The notes: generated from the letters alone by a model not told the origin. Positions 45,295 to 55,479 are shown, counted from the first letter of the stretch. The stretch is DNA of 64,000 bases from Selenobaculum gibii (GCF_030273445.1 NZ_CP120678.1:2615004-2679003), one strand, 5' to 3'. Made by a program: numbers and translations.

Positions 45295-45372
45295 AAAAGT
45301 CCTCCCCAACTTATTGTATTTATTCATGATTAATCACATTCGCCATAAATTCTAAAAATCCTGCCAAAACTT

Positions 45373-45888
45373 CTATTTTTTCATTGCTTCAGAAAGTGCT
45401 TGTTTTTCTTCTTCCGTTAGTACATATGTAGATTCGCCATTTTTAATTGGTTTTGCATAGCAACGTGATTCATCACGTCCAAATATACTTGAAAATACGA
45501 CACCATCATTATGGTAATCTAAAAAAGCGACTGCAAAACTTAAATCACTGCCAATTTCCTCAAATGGACTAAAGCGGACTACACCAACTTTTTGCACAGC
45601 TTTCTGATTCATTGCATCCACTCTTTTATATTCAGCTTCTAATGCTTCTACCTTTTGCACTGTATCACGCACTTCATCAATATGTCCCATAAGTAATCGT
45701 TCAATATTGCAACCATCCATACCCATCATTAATTTTCGATAACGCTTATTCATTTTTGTTAATTTAATATTGATATTAATAAAAACAATTAAAGCAATAA
45801 AAATTAAGACCGTCATAATAAGTAACACATAATGGACATTATTAAGGATAAATGCCGAAACGCCTTCTAAATTCAAATCCATATTCAT
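45373..45888 (-). CDS. DUF4446 family membrane protein
   Basis: A 171-aa protein with one N-terminal membrane helix (about residues 18-40), a predicted coiled coil (45-95), and a globular end with the DUF4446 signature VGVVRFSPFEEIGSDLSFAVAFLD. Function is unknown. DUF4446 genes are frequently found next to parA/parB near the origin in Firmicutes; here they are about 2.3 kb away, with DUF554 and hydF in between. Confidence 0.88.
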   Translation of the reverse strand: MNMDLNLEGVSAFILNNVHYVLLIMTVLIFIALIVFININIKLTKMNKRYRKLMMGMDGCNIERLLMGHIDEVRDTVQKVEALEAEYKRVDAMNQKAVQKVGVVRFSPFEEIGSDLSFAVAFLDYHNDGVVFSSIFGRDESRCYAKPIKNGESTYVLTEEEKQALSEAMKK

Positions 45889-45910
45889 TTTTCAAACTCC
45901 TAACCTACAA

Positions 45911-46591
45911 TTAAATTAAATCCATCATAACAAATAAAATAACAATTGGTATGCTTGGCAATAAGTTAGCAACCCGAATCAATTTTAATTCCAACATATT
46001 TAAGCTAATGCCAATAATTAAAATTCCTCCAACTGCTGTAAGCTCTGTAATTGCTGATTGTGAAATAGCTTCGCCAGAGACACTTGCACAAATTGTAATC
46101 ATGCCCTGATAAAAAAGTACTGGAATAGCTGCGAAAGCGACACCAATTCCCATAGCTGCTGCAAATACAATGGCAATAATTCCATCAAGCATTGACTTTG
46201 CATATAAAATGCTAGAATCGCCGTTAATTCCCTCTTGAATAGAACCGACAATTGCCATCGCGCCTATACAAAAAACAAGCGTTGCCGTTACAAAGCCTCT
46301 TCCAACATCACCGTATCTATCCCCAAGTCTATGGGTAAGTGCAGCGCCAAAATGATCTAAAGCTTGTTGAATTTTTAAACACTCACCACATACTGCCCCA
46401 ATGGCAATGCTTAAAATGACAAGAATCATATTTTCACTACTAAGTGCCATTTTTAGCCCAATAATCCCCACAGCTATTCCCAATGATTGCATAACGGTCT
46501 CTTTATAACGTTCAGGTATTCCTCGTTTAATGAATAGTCCTATTCCTGAGCCAATAACAATTGCCAAAAAATTAGTAAGACTTCCATTCAT
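45911..46591 (-). CDS. DUF554 family membrane protein
   Basis: A 226-aa integral membrane protein with about seven helices. It has the conserved start GSLTNFLAIVIGSGIGLFIKRGIP and the DUF554 motif GDRYGDVGRGFVTATLVFCIGAMAIVGSIQEG. Function is unknown. It lies between hydF and the DUF4446 gene on the same strand with short gaps, so probably in one operon. Confidence 0.88.
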   Translation of the reverse strand: MNGSLTNFLAIVIGSGIGLFIKRGIPERYKETVMQSLGIAVGIIGLKMALSSENMILVILSIAIGAVCGECLKIQQALDHFGAALTHRLGDRYGDVGRGFVTATLVFCIGAMAIVGSIQEGINGDSSILYAKSMLDGIIAIVFAAAMGIGVAFAAIPVLFYQGMITICASVSGEAISQSAITELTAVGGILIIGISLNMLELKLIRVANLLPSIPIVILFVMMDLI

Positions 46592-46614
46592 ATAAATTGC
46601 CTTTACTGAATATC

Positions 46615-47853
46615 TCAGTTCTCTTTCTTTATTTTTTTAAGTAACGCATTTGCTTCTGGGAAAGGAGCTAATGTTCTATACAAAATTCCATTTAAATAAG
46701 CAATTAGAATTCCATAGTTAATCACAGGAATTTTTTCTTCACCTGCATTACTCAAACGATATAATACCTCACGACGATTCAACATGCAAGCTCCACAGTG
46801 AATAATTAATTTATACTTTGTCAAATCTTTAGGAAAACCACCACCAGAAGCCCATTCATAATCTAAACTTCCACCGACTTTTTCATTTAGCCAACGAGGT
46901 ATTTTTACCGTACCAATATCATCGGATTGACGATGATGCGTACACCCTTCAGCAATTAACACCTTATCACCTGGTACAAGACTTCCAATTGCTTTAACAC
47001 CTTTCAGATAAGAATTTAAATCGCCTTTATATCTAGCAAATAACATTGAAAAAGATGTTAGATGAATATCTAAGGGAGTAATCGCTGCAACTTTAGCAAA
47101 AGCTTGTGAGTCAGTAATAACCATAAATGGCTTTTGTTTCAATCTATTTAGAAATTCTTCTAACTCTGTTTCCTTTACTATGGAGCACATTCCTTCATAA
47201 TCAAGAATATCTCGTATAACTTGAACCTGAGGCAGGATTAAACGTCCTTTAGGTGCAGCATTGTCAATTGGTACTACAAGGACAATATGATCTTTCGCAT
47301 TGATTAAGTCTCCAACAATCGCTTTTTCTTCCCAATCTTGTGGAGCATTTTTTATCATCAATCCTTTTAATAATTCTATTCCATGGCCAGTAACCGTACT
47401 TACACCGACTACATCAATTTGAAGAGTTTCTTCAGATTGTTGTACAAGCTTTTCACTTGTTTTTAAGTGATCAATCTTATTAATTACCCCAACGACTGGT
47501 ATTTTTCTTTTTTTAACTTCATTAACAATTTCTCTATCGAAGGTACTGACTCCACCTGTCCCATCAATAACAATGATAGCTAAATCTGTCTTATTCAAAA
47601 CTTCTAGTGTTTTTTCAATCCTTAACTTTCCTAATGTTCCTTCGTCATCTAAACCAGCAGTATCAATAATCATCACTGGTCCAAGCGGTAATATTTCCAT
47701 TGCTTTATATACTGGATCAGTCGTCGTTCCAGCAATATCCGATACTAAAGCAACAGATTGTTTTGTTAACGCGTTAATCAAACTGGATTTTCCTGCATTT
47801 CGTTTACCAAAAATCGCAATATGAATCCGATTTGCTTTAGGTACGGTCTGCAT
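46615..47853 (-). CDS. hydF: [FeFe]-hydrogenase maturation GTPase HydF
   Basis: A 412-aa scaffold that carries the 2Fe precursor of the H-cluster to apo-HydA. The N-terminal GTPase has GKRNAGKSS, DTAGLDDEG and NKID. The C-terminal region has GCTHHRQSDD, and the cluster cysteines in HCGAC. The ATG at 47853 follows AGAGGTG. It presumably serves the hydrogenase at 42-44 kb. HydE and HydG are not in the window. Confidence 0.95.
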   Translation of the reverse strand: MQTVPKANRIHIAIFGKRNAGKSSLINALTKQSVALVSDIAGTTTDPVYKAMEILPLGPVMIIDTAGLDDEGTLGKLRIEKTLEVLNKTDLAIIVIDGTGGVSTFDREIVNEVKKRKIPVVGVINKIDHLKTSEKLVQQSEETLQIDVVGVSTVTGHGIELLKGLMIKNAPQDWEEKAIVGDLINAKDHIVLVVPIDNAAPKGRLILPQVQVIRDILDYEGMCSIVKETELEEFLNRLKQKPFMVITDSQAFAKVAAITPLDIHLTSFSMLFARYKGDLNSYLKGVKAIGSLVPGDKVLIAEGCTHHRQSDDIGTVKIPRWLNEKVGGSLDYEWASGGGFPKDLTKYKLIIHCGACMLNRREVLYRLSNAGEEKIPVINYGILIAYLNGILYRTLAPFPEANALLKKIKKEN

Positions 47854-48107
47854 AAAATTCACCTCTTTTAAATCTTACCCAATGGCCTCTACCAAAAAAA
47901 TTATGCAAAATATACATTCTTATGCTAACCTTTTATCTGACGCCGCATCTGCTTTTTAGCGAAAAACACAATTTATACAAAATTGTATTTTTCTATTTTC
48001 TCTCCTTTTTTATAGAAGTAAAGGTCTCATGATCTCCAAAATTATAAGTTCTTATGTATTAAAAGTGAAAAAGTTTACTGAAACAACCTTATTTATAATT
48101 TGACAAA

Positions 48108-48123
48108 TGTTTCACGTGAAACA
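48108..48123. promoter_or_regulatory. parS site (perfect)
   Basis: TGTTTCACGTGAAACA, a perfect 16-bp match to the parS consensus bound by ParB/Spo0J. It lies just downstream of parB. Confidence 0.95.
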
Positions 48124-48138
48124 TTTATTTCGCTATAA

Positions 48139-49071
48139 TCATACAGATAACTTTTCGATAGAGTTTACTACCTTTGATTTCGTTGTTTCTGTTAAAGTTT
48201 CAATAATTCTATCTAAATCGTCCGTTGAATAAAATTCAATTTCAATTTTGCTTTTACCTTTGCCAGGTTTTATTTTTACTTGTGTACCCAAAAGCATTTT
48301 CAGTTTATCTTCTGCTTCCATGACAAATAATTCTTTTTTAGGAGTTATTTGTTCTTTATCTTCCTTTATTTCTTCACTTTGAGAAGTCGCTAATAATTTG
48401 CGCACAAAATCCTCTACTGCTCTTGCAGATAATTCTTCAGAAATAATATACTCTGCAGTATCTAATTGAAGTTTTTCATCTTCAATACTAATTAATGGTC
48501 TAACTTGCCCCATACTTAATGTTCCACGTGAAACATATTGTTGAATTTTGCTTGGAAGATTTAATAATCGGATAAAATTTGCAATATGTGAGCGACTTCG
48601 TCCTACCTTTTGTGCTAGTTCTTCTTGAGTTAACCCAAACTCAGTTAAAAGCTTGCTATAAGCAAGTGCCTCTTCTATCGCTGTTAAATCTTCACGTTGT
48701 AAATTTTCAATTAAAGCAATCGCCGTTATTTCTGTATCAGTATATTCACGGATAATTGCTGGGATTGTGTCTAAACCTGCTAATTTGGAAGCCCTTAATC
48801 GACGTTCACCAGCGATTAATTCATATTCTTTATTTAGCCTTCTCACTAGGATTGGCTGTAATACTCCAAATTGTTTAATTGATTCCATTAAATCTTCTAA
48901 CGCATCATCATTAAATTCTACCCTAGGTTGAAATTTATTGGCTACAATTTCATCTACATTTAAAATACGAATTTTTTCGCCTGCTTCCTTTTCCATTTTT
49001 TCATAATCTGTTTCAGTCGTTCTAAGTAATGCATCTAAACCTCTACCTAAGCCACGTGTTTGTTTATTCAT
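48139..49071 (-). CDS. parB: chromosome partitioning protein ParB (Spo0J)
   Basis: A 310-aa CTPase/DNA clamp that loads at parS and spreads to organise the origin. The N-terminal Lys/Arg-rich RGLGRGLDALL start, the ParB/Srx motif GERRLRASKLAG, the helix-turn-helix LTQEELAQKVGRSRSHIANFIRLL, and a C-terminal dimerisation region are all present. The ATG at 49071 overlaps the end of parA by eight bases. Two parS sites are within or beside the gene. Confidence 0.96.
   Translation of the reverse strand: MNKQTRGLGRGLDALLRTTETDYEKMEKEAGEKIRILNVDEIVANKFQPRVEFNDDALEDLMESIKQFGVLQPILVRRLNKEYELIAGERRLRASKLAGLDTIPAIIREYTDTEITAIALIENLQREDLTAIEEALAYSKLLTEFGLTQEELAQKVGRSRSHIANFIRLLNLPSKIQQYVSRGTLSMGQVRPLISIEDEKLQLDTAEYIISEELSARAVEDFVRKLLATSQSEEIKEDKEQITPKKELFVMEAEDKLKMLLGTQVKIKPGKGKSKIEIEFYSTDDLDRIIETLTETTKSKVVNSIEKLSV
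48520..48535. promoter_or_regulatory. parS site inside parB
   Basis: TGTTCCACGTGAAACA, one mismatch from parS, lies within the parB coding region, as in Bacillus spo0J. Confidence 0.9.
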
Positions 49072-49825
49072 CACCAATCACCTCTTTGGCCAATTCTAAA
49101 TACATTTCTGATCCTTTTGACTTTGGATCATATAAAATAATCGGTTGCCCATGACTCGGAGCTTCACTTAATCGTACATTTCTCGGAATCATCGTTCGAT
49201 ATACTTTATGACTAAAGTGATTTTTTACCTCATCTACAACTTGAATAGATAAATTTGTTCTTGAATCGAACATAGTGAGAACCACACCTTCTAATTCAAG
49301 AATTGGATTTAAGTTTTTTTGCACCAAAGCAACCGTATTCATTAATTGTGATAATCCCTCTAAAGCATAAAACTCACATTGAATTGGCACAAGCACAGAA
49401 CTAGCTGCCGTTAACGAATTAATTGTTAATAACCCTAAAGATGGTGGACAATCAATAATCACATAATCATAATCATATTTTATTTTATCAATCATCCGTT
49501 TCAATTTTGTTTCTCTAGACATCACAGATACCAATTCGATTTCCGCCCCTGCAAGTTGAATGGTCGCTGGAATAATTTTTAAATTTTCTATATCCGTGCG
49601 CATAATTACATTTTCTACAGGTACATCATTTACTAAAATATCATACATGGATTTTTTTATTTTAGATTTATCTATCCCAAACCCACTCGTTGCATTTCCT
49701 TGTGGATCAATATCTACTAATAAAACTTTTTTTTCTAGCGATGATAAACATGCACTTAAATTTACTGAAGTAGTAGTTTTGCCGACGCCACCTTTTTGAT
49801 TTGCAATTGCAATTACTTTTACCAC
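49064..49825 (-). CDS. parA: chromosome partitioning ATPase ParA (Soj)
   Basis: A 253-aa deviant Walker ATPase. The motif KGGVGKTTT follows the N-terminal IAIANQ, then DIDPQGNAT and DCPPSLG. It binds DNA nonspecifically and, with ParB, separates origins and regulates DnaA. The GTG at 49825 (MVKVIAIANQ) is preferred because GAGGTG then has six-base spacing. It forms an operon with parB. In Bacillus these genes follow noc; here about 5.6 kb of other genes intervene. Confidence 0.95.
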   Translation of the reverse strand: MVKVIAIANQKGGVGKTTTSVNLSACLSSLEKKVLLVDIDPQGNATSGFGIDKSKIKKSMYDILVNDVPVENVIMRTDIENLKIIPATIQLAGAEIELVSVMSRETKLKRMIDKIKYDYDYVIIDCPPSLGLLTINSLTAASSVLVPIQCEFYALEGLSQLMNTVALVQKNLNPILELEGVVLTMFDSRTNLSIQVVDEVKNHFSHKVYRTMIPRNVRLSEAPSHGQPIILYDPKSKGSEMYLELAKEVIGDE

Positions 49826-49999
49826 TTGATTCACCTCTTTTTCTTTTAAACTATTTCATTCCACAAGTTCATTCATATTCCTGCAATTTATTAACAGATA
49901 TCATTACATTATTTCTTGAAAACTTTAGATTGTTTACAAACTTACAAAATATATAGTAAAATATCTTCTTTTTATGTTAAAATAATTACATTCAACAAT

Positions 50000-50130
50000 A
50001 AAGTAGATCCAAGCAGATGAATATTTTAGTTCATCTGAATTTTAACTGTCTTCAGGCGCTTAGTTATTCATCTATGTTCCATGGCTATAACTCGCGCGTG
50101 TAGAAGTTGAGAGTATCTAAAGCCATGAAT
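50000..50130 (+). ncRNA. structured dispersed repeat, copy B
   Basis: This element aligns with copy A at 4710-4830. It has the AAAGTAGA start, a hairpin CAGATGAA/TTCATCTG (50014-50021 with 50030-50037), and a second stem CATGGCT/AGCCATG (50080-50086 with 50121-50127) enclosing a CTCGCGCGTGTAGAAGTTGAGAGT core. It occupies the 5' side of the metH operon in an otherwise gene-free 500-bp gap. It shows no SAM, THF or cobalamin riboswitch signature. Confidence 0.5.
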
Positions 50131-50334
50131 TAAAATTTTTGATTTTGTATGAATTGATTATTTCGTCAGAGGGTCAGATTAATCATTGGATAAATGAATA
50201 TAAGAATGCTAATTACCCAGTCTATTTGGTATATATATTTTATTTTTCACTTCATAGAAATTAAAGTTTTGTTAACGATACTTATTTAATGGAAAGAAAA
50301 TGTTCTAGAAGACTATTAAAGTGAGGTGCTCATT

Positions 50335-51015
50335 TTGCCAATCTACAATGCTGCTTTAACCTCTATTGATGAAATGGAAACAAAACGTTATGCGGGATTA
50401 AATAAGACTACATTTGACGAACAACTCATAAAAAAAGCCTGTGTAGAAGCACAATTATTATCTGTTCCAAAAGGCGTTTGGCAAATCTATGATTATAATT
50501 CTTGTACACATGAGATTAAAACAGAGAAATCATTTCAAATCGAAGGAAATTCTATTCAAAAACATTTAGCTGATTGTGATAAAGTCATTGTTCTTGCGGC
50601 TACAATTGGCGAAGAAATTGAACATAAAATTACTAATTATTTTAAATTAGGAGAGTATTCATTTTCCTTATTATTAGATGCAGCAGCCACAACAGCAGTT
50701 GAAATGACGGCTGACCAAATGGAAAAAGCAATGCTAACGATTGTTGCTCCCCAAGGCTACCATATGAAAACACGATTTAGTCCTGGATATGGAGATTGGG
50801 ATATAAAATTCCAACCACAAATGCTTCGTTTAGCAGAAGCAAAAGCTATTGATATTTCATTAACAGATAGCTATATGTTAATGCCGCGTAAATCTATTAC
50901 TGCAATTATTGGATTGACCTCTAAAACAGAGAAAGCGATACAACGATTAAAAACTGATTGCGAACAATGCAATAAAGTAGATTGTTTAGCACGAAAGGAG
51001 TCTTTATTTATATGA
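50335..51015 (+). CDS. MetH activation-domain protein (stand-alone)
   Basis: A 226-aa protein resembling the AdoMet-binding reactivation domain normally found at the C-terminus of cobalamin-dependent methionine synthase. The FSPGYGDW motif and the cysteines near the end (CEQCNKVDC) are typical of the detached version in Firmicutes. It should donate a methyl group from AdoMet to oxidised cob(II)alamin in MetH. The start is TTG with GAGG eight bases upstream. Its stop codon overlaps the metH start (ATGA), so the two are translationally coupled. Confidence 0.87.
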   Translation: MPIYNAALTSIDEMETKRYAGLNKTTFDEQLIKKACVEAQLLSVPKGVWQIYDYNSCTHEIKTEKSFQIEGNSIQKHLADCDKVIVLAATIGEEIEHKITNYFKLGEYSFSLLLDAAATTAVEMTADQMEKAMLTIVAPQGYHMKTRFSPGYGDWDIKFQPQMLRLAEAKAIDISLTDSYMLMPRKSITAIIGLTSKTEKAIQRLKTDCEQCNKVDCLARKESLFI

Positions 51016-53384
51016 TTCATATTTTTGACGGCGCTATGGGGACAATGCTCCAGTCTGCCGGATTACAACCTGGGGAATGTCCAGAATTATTAAATATTAA
51101 AAAACCTGAAATCGTAACCAATGTTCATAAAGAATATATCTCACATGGTTCAACAATCATTGAAACAAATAGCTTTGGAGCAAATCGAATTAAATTATCC
51201 CACTATAAATTATCCGATCAAGTCGTTGCGCTAAATACTGCTGCTGTTAAAGCTGCCAAAGCTGCAGCCGGCAATACAGTAAAAATTGCTGGCTCTGTAG
51301 GGTCTACGGGAAAATTTATTGAGCCACTTGGTGAACTTAGCTTTGATGAGGCTTATGACGTATTTTTTGAACAAATTTCAGCATTATCTACTGCTGGAGT
51401 CGATATGATTCTAATTGAAACAATTATTGATATTCAGGAAATGCGCGCTGCCTTACTCGCAGCCAAAGCTGCAACAGATAAACCTGTCATCTGCCAGCTG
51501 TCTTTTAGCGAAGATGGTCGTACAGTAACGGGGACAGATCCTCAGACAGCGGCAATTACGCTAGAAGCCATGGGTGCTGATATTATTGGTGTAAATTGCT
51601 CGCTTGGGCCTGCGCAATTGCTCCCTATTCTTAAAATTTTGGCTGAAAATTGTGATTGCCCAATCAGTATTCAGCCGAATGCGGGTATGCCACATTTAGT
51701 AAATGGCAAAACAGTTTTCCCTATGAGCGCAGAAGAATTTGGAGTATGGATTCCAAAACTGGTGGAAGCAGGCGCAACCTATATTGGTGGTTGTTGCGGT
51801 ACAACGCCAAAGCATATTGCCGCAATTAAACAAGCAGTTCAAAATTTAAAGCCAGCAGTTAGACTAAAACGAAAATCTACACTTGCTTTAACCAGTCGCA
51901 GCAAAACTGTTTTTATTGATAAAGATTTTCCAACAGTTCTTTTAGGTGAAAGAATTAATCCAACAGGAAGAAAGAAACTCGCCGCTGACATAAAAGAAGG
52001 AAACTTTATGTCAGTGAAAAAAGAAGCACTGGAGCAAGTACAAGCAGGTGCCGATGTTCTTGATGTCAATATGGGCGTTGGTGGGATTGACCAAGCAGCA
52101 GCAATGCAAAAAGCAATCACAGAAATTTCACAACTTGTACCCGTGCCACTTGCAATAGATACGAGTGATACGAAAGCATTAGAAGCAGGTTTAAAAGCTT
52201 ATCCTGGACGTGCATTAATTAATTCAGTAAGCGCTGAACCTGAACGGTTAGCGGAATTCTTGCCACTCGCTAAAAAATATGGTGCTGCCATTCTCTGTCT
52301 CCCACTTTCCGAGAAAGGCGTTCCAAAAACAGCAGCCCAGCGCATTGAAGTGATGAAAACAATTATTGCTCATGCAAAAAAGGCTGGTTTAAAAGATCAT
52401 GATTTTCTTCTGGATGCTTTAGTTATGACAGTTGCCGCAGATGAAGATGCGTGTAAAGAAACGCTCCATACACTTCAACTCTACCGTAAATATTTTGGCT
52501 ATCCTTCCACAATGGGGTTAAGTAATATATCCTATGGATTACCAAATAGGCCATTAATAAACAGTACCTTCTTTGCGATGAGTTTAGCTTCGGGACTAGA
52601 TGCCCCAATTATGAATCCTTATGATCAAGCGATGAAAGAGGTACTACTCTCCTCACTTGCTCTTTTAGGGCATGATAAAAACGGACGTAATTATAGCTGC
52701 CTTACAGCTAATATCAATGCCCCAAAAACAGTAGCAAGCGCACCAATAAGTGAAATGGATTCCTTAACAGCACTTCGTATTGCTGTCATCAACGGCGAAA
52801 AAGAAGCCGTTACTACTCTAGTAGAACAAGCCTTAAATGAAGGGCATTCCTCAGTAAAAATTACTGAGGAATGTCTTACTGCAGCGATGAACGAAGTAGG
52901 TAAAGGATTTGGCTGCGGCAAACTCTTCTTACCCCAAGTTCTTTTATCCGCTGAAGCAATGCGCGCTGCCTTTATTAAAATTAAAGAATTGTTGCCCGAA
53001 CAAGAAATTACAAATAATGGAACTGTAGTTCTCGCAACAGTAAAAGGTGACATTCATGATTTAGGAAAAAATATTGTTGGGGCTCTAATGGAAAACAACG
53101 GATTTAAAGTTGTTGATTTAGGTAAAGATATTGATGCCCAAATGATTGTTGAAACAGCAATTAAAGAAGATGCAGACATTGTAGGACTCTGCGCATTAAT
53201 GACAACAACAATGACACAGATTGATCATGTCATTACCCAACTAAAAGAAGCGGGAAGTACAGCAAAAGTTATGGTTGGCGGTGCAGTACTTACGCAAGAG
53301 TATGCAGATGCCTGCGGCGCTGATTGCTATGCAAAAGATGGTGTCATTGCCGTAAATTTAGCAAAAGAAATTGTAAAAAAATAA
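51012..53384 (+). CDS. metH: cobalamin-dependent methionine synthase (three-domain form)
   Basis: A 790-aa enzyme that makes methionine from homocysteine and methyl-tetrahydrofolate. The homocysteine domain (about 1-285) has GVNCSLGP and the zinc cysteines GGCCGTTP. The folate domain (about 305-560) has GERINPTGRKK and DVNMGVGGID. The cap and B12-binding domains (about 580-790) have KGDIHDLGKNI, whose His binds cobalt. The fourth, activation domain is encoded by the preceding gene. The ATG at 51012 follows AAGGAG. Links to the riboswitch-controlled B12-type uptake operon are likely. Confidence 0.96.
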   Translation: MIHIFDGAMGTMLQSAGLQPGECPELLNIKKPEIVTNVHKEYISHGSTIIETNSFGANRIKLSHYKLSDQVVALNTAAVKAAKAAAGNTVKIAGSVGSTGKFIEPLGELSFDEAYDVFFEQISALSTAGVDMILIETIIDIQEMRAALLAAKAATDKPVICQLSFSEDGRTVTGTDPQTAAITLEAMGADIIGVNCSLGPAQLLPILKILAENCDCPISIQPNAGMPHLVNGKTVFPMSAEEFGVWIPKLVEAGATYIGGCCGTTPKHIAAIKQAVQNLKPAVRLKRKSTLALTSRSKTVFIDKDFPTVLLGERINPTGRKKLAADIKEGNFMSVKKEALEQVQAGADVLDVNMGVGGIDQAAAMQKAITEISQLVPVPLAIDTSDTKALEAGLKAYPGRALINSVSAEPERLAEFLPLAKKYGAAILCLPLSEKGVPKTAAQRIEVMKTIIAHAKKAGLKDHDFLLDALVMTVAADEDACKETLHTLQLYRKYFGYPSTMGLSNISYGLPNRPLINSTFFAMSLASGLDAPIMNPYDQAMKEVLLSSLALLGHDKNGRNYSCLTANINAPKTVASAPISEMDSLTALRIAVINGEKEAVTTLVEQALNEGHSSVKITEECLTAAMNEVGKGFGCGKLFLPQVLLSAEAMRAAFIKIKELLPEQEITNNGTVVLATVKGDIHDLGKNIVGALMENNGFKVVDLGKDIDAQMIVETAIKEDADIVGLCALMTTTMTQIDHVITQLKEAGSTAKVMVGGAVLTQEYADACGADCYAKDGVIAVNLAKEIVKK

Positions 53385-53400
53385 AGATTTGAACAAATCA

Positions 53401-53444
53401 AATAACCCTAATCTCAGAATAGAAACTCTGAAATTAGGGTTATT
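53401..53444 (+). terminator. metH operon terminator
   Basis: A near-perfect 17-bp stem (53401-53417 with 53428-53444) with a T-rich 3' flank just after metH. Confidence 0.85.
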
Positions 53445-53564
53445 TATTATTTATTGCATTATAGTTTTAAAATATAATTTATAGTATCATGATAAAAAGA
53501 AAAAATATATAATGAAAGATAATTTACATTTATCAAACAAATTAGAAAATGAAAAGGAACTTTT

Positions 53565-54899
53565 ATGACTACCAATATCAGCAAACAATCTATCGTTAAA
53601 ATGAGTTGGCCAATTTTTGTTGAAGTCTTCTTGCAAATGCTCGTCAGTAATGTTGACCAATTTATGATCAGCCAATATTCACAGGATTCTGTAGGAGCCA
53701 TTGGCAATGGAGTCCAAGTAATGAATATCATTATTATATTACTAACGGTCATGAGTACAGCAACAACAATTTTAATTGCACAATATCTAGGTGCTAAAAA
53801 TCAAGAGAAAATCTCCGAAACCTGTGCTGTCTCTTTATTGATTAATGGAGTATTTAGTCTTATTGCAAGTATACTATTATTACTATTTAATCAAGAATTA
53901 TTTGTCTGGATGCAGGTACCTACAGAAATTTTAGCCGATACCTGTACCTATCTGCGTATCGTCGCCTATGGAATCTTATTTCAAGGATTATATTTCTCCT
54001 TTGTAGCCTGTTTTAGAGGATATTCTTTGATGAAAACAACGATGGGCGTTTCTATCGTTATGAATTTATTCAATATCTTAGGCAATTGGATACTTATTTA
54101 TGGCTTCTGGATAATCCCTCCTATGGGCGTAGCTGGAGTGGCAATCTCAACTAACATCAGTAAAATTTTAGGGCTTATCATCATTTTTATTTTATTTAAA
54201 AAATATCTTGGCATCAAAATATCAAAACAACATCTATTTCCTCTCCCGTGGAATTTAATTAAACGAATGCTCTCTATTAGTATTCCAACCGGTGGTGAAG
54301 CATTATCCTATCAGTTATCTCAAACTACAATTATGAAAATGGTGAATGTCTTTGGTTTAGTGGTCATTACCACCAAAGTTTACGTTTATATTATCGTTAT
54401 GTTTGCCTATATGTACTCTCTAGCAATTTCAGCAGCAATGCAAATCGTTGTTGGGTATTTAGTTGGTGCAGATAAATTTAATGAAGTAACGCAGAAAGTA
54501 TGGTACACCGTCCGCATTGCCCTAATCGCTGGTACCGGCATTACCTCTATCTTTTATCTTTGTAGCGATACGATTTTTAGTATATTTACAAACGATCCCG
54601 AAGTTCTCGCACTTGGTAAAACGATTTTATTTATTGAAATTTTTCTTGAGACAGGACGTGCGGTTAACATTGTATTAGTACGTGCATTACAGGCTTCTGG
54701 AGATATCAAAACCCCTGTCAGTGTTGGCATTATTTGCATGTGGACAATTGCCGTTGGCTGTGCTTATTTTTTCGGCATCGTTATGGAAATGGGATTAGCA
54801 GGTATCTGGATTGGGATGATGCTAGATGAATGCCTTCGTGCAATCATCTTTATCTACCGTTGGAAAAGCGGTGCATGGCGTACAAAAAAACTAGTATAA
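53565..54899 (+). CDS. MATE-family efflux transporter
   Basis: A 444-aa inner-membrane antiporter with 12 helices in two related halves. The start MSWPIFVEVFLQMLVSNVDQFMISQYS is characteristic of the family (NorM/DinF-type), as is PMGVAGVAISTNISK at the end of the first half. Its substrate may be a drug or metabolite; sequence does not say. It is monocistronic with AAAGGA upstream. Confidence 0.9.
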   Translation: MTTNISKQSIVKMSWPIFVEVFLQMLVSNVDQFMISQYSQDSVGAIGNGVQVMNIIIILLTVMSTATTILIAQYLGAKNQEKISETCAVSLLINGVFSLIASILLLLFNQELFVWMQVPTEILADTCTYLRIVAYGILFQGLYFSFVACFRGYSLMKTTMGVSIVMNLFNILGNWILIYGFWIIPPMGVAGVAISTNISKILGLIIIFILFKKYLGIKISKQHLFPLPWNLIKRMLSISIPTGGEALSYQLSQTTIMKMVNVFGLVVITTKVYVYIIVMFAYMYSLAISAAMQIVVGYLVGADKFNEVTQKVWYTVRIALIAGTGITSIFYLCSDTIFSIFTNDPEVLALGKTILFIEIFLETGRAVNIVLVRALQASGDIKTPVSVGIICMWTIAVGCAYFFGIVMEMGLAGIWIGMMLDECLRAIIFIYRWKSGAWRTKKLV

Positions 54900-54919
54900 T
54901 AAAAAACTTTAAACAGGAT

Positions 54920-54957
54920 AAAAAGATGCCAAGCCCATGAAGGCTTGGCATCTTTTT
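54920..54957. terminator. bidirectional terminator
   Basis: A perfect 16-bp stem (54920-54935 with 54942-54957) between the MATE gene and the convergent secreted-protein gene. Confidence 0.9.
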
Positions 54958-55465
54958 ACTTAGCATACTTTACAATGGCTTGATACATCTCATATTCTTT
55001 CGTCATGGGGATGACATCTTGCCATCCATCTTCAATATAATTTTTATGCAATAATACCGAACGATTGCCAGAAGTATCATATTGAACTTGACTAACTAAT
55101 TGCATCTGTGCTTTATCCAAACGTAAATAATAATGATTCATCACACATTCTGATGGGTAAAAAGTAATCTGATTTCCACTAGCTTCTTGCTTTACCCATA
55201 CATCAACTATTTTTTCCTTTTCTCTATATGGATGTCCAATTTTCTTAACTTGTCTACTGTCGATAATATAATCATAGTCATAATCACTATAAACAACTAT
55301 AGGCATAGCAAGCTCTGAATTCTCATTGCCAACTCGCTCTTCTGATTCTGTATTTATCGGATCACTTGGTTCAAGAAAATTATAATGTGCCTCTAACTCA
55401 TCAGCATGTCCTACTGAAAAAAAACACGTAAACAAAATAATTAAAATACTAAAAACTCTTTTCAC
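54956..55465 (-). CDS. secreted protein of unknown function
   Basis: A 169-aa exported protein. The signal peptide (KRVFSILIILFTCFFSVGHA) is followed by a Glu/Asn-rich linker and a globular part with IVVYSDYDYDYIIDSRQV and a C-terminal helix. The pattern, including a tyrosine near the start of the domain and YYLRLDKAQMQLVSQVQYD, looks like a small beta-rich periplasmic domain. I do not recognise the family. It lies 14 bp after noc and is probably co-transcribed with it. Confidence 0.75.
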   Translation of the reverse strand: MKRVFSILIILFTCFFSVGHADELEAHYNFLEPSDPINTESEERVGNENSELAMPIVVYSDYDYDYIIDSRQVKKIGHPYREKEKIVDVWVKQEASGNQITFYPSECVMNHYYLRLDKAQMQLVSQVQYDTSGNRSVLLHKNYIEDGWQDVIPMTKEYEMYQAIVKYAK

Positions 55466-55479
55466 ATCTTATTCCCCCA

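Noticed and set aside
50000..50325. SAM, THF or cobalamin riboswitch before the metH operon
   Set aside because: None of the conserved aptamer blocks is present; the sequence aligns instead with the dispersed repeat.
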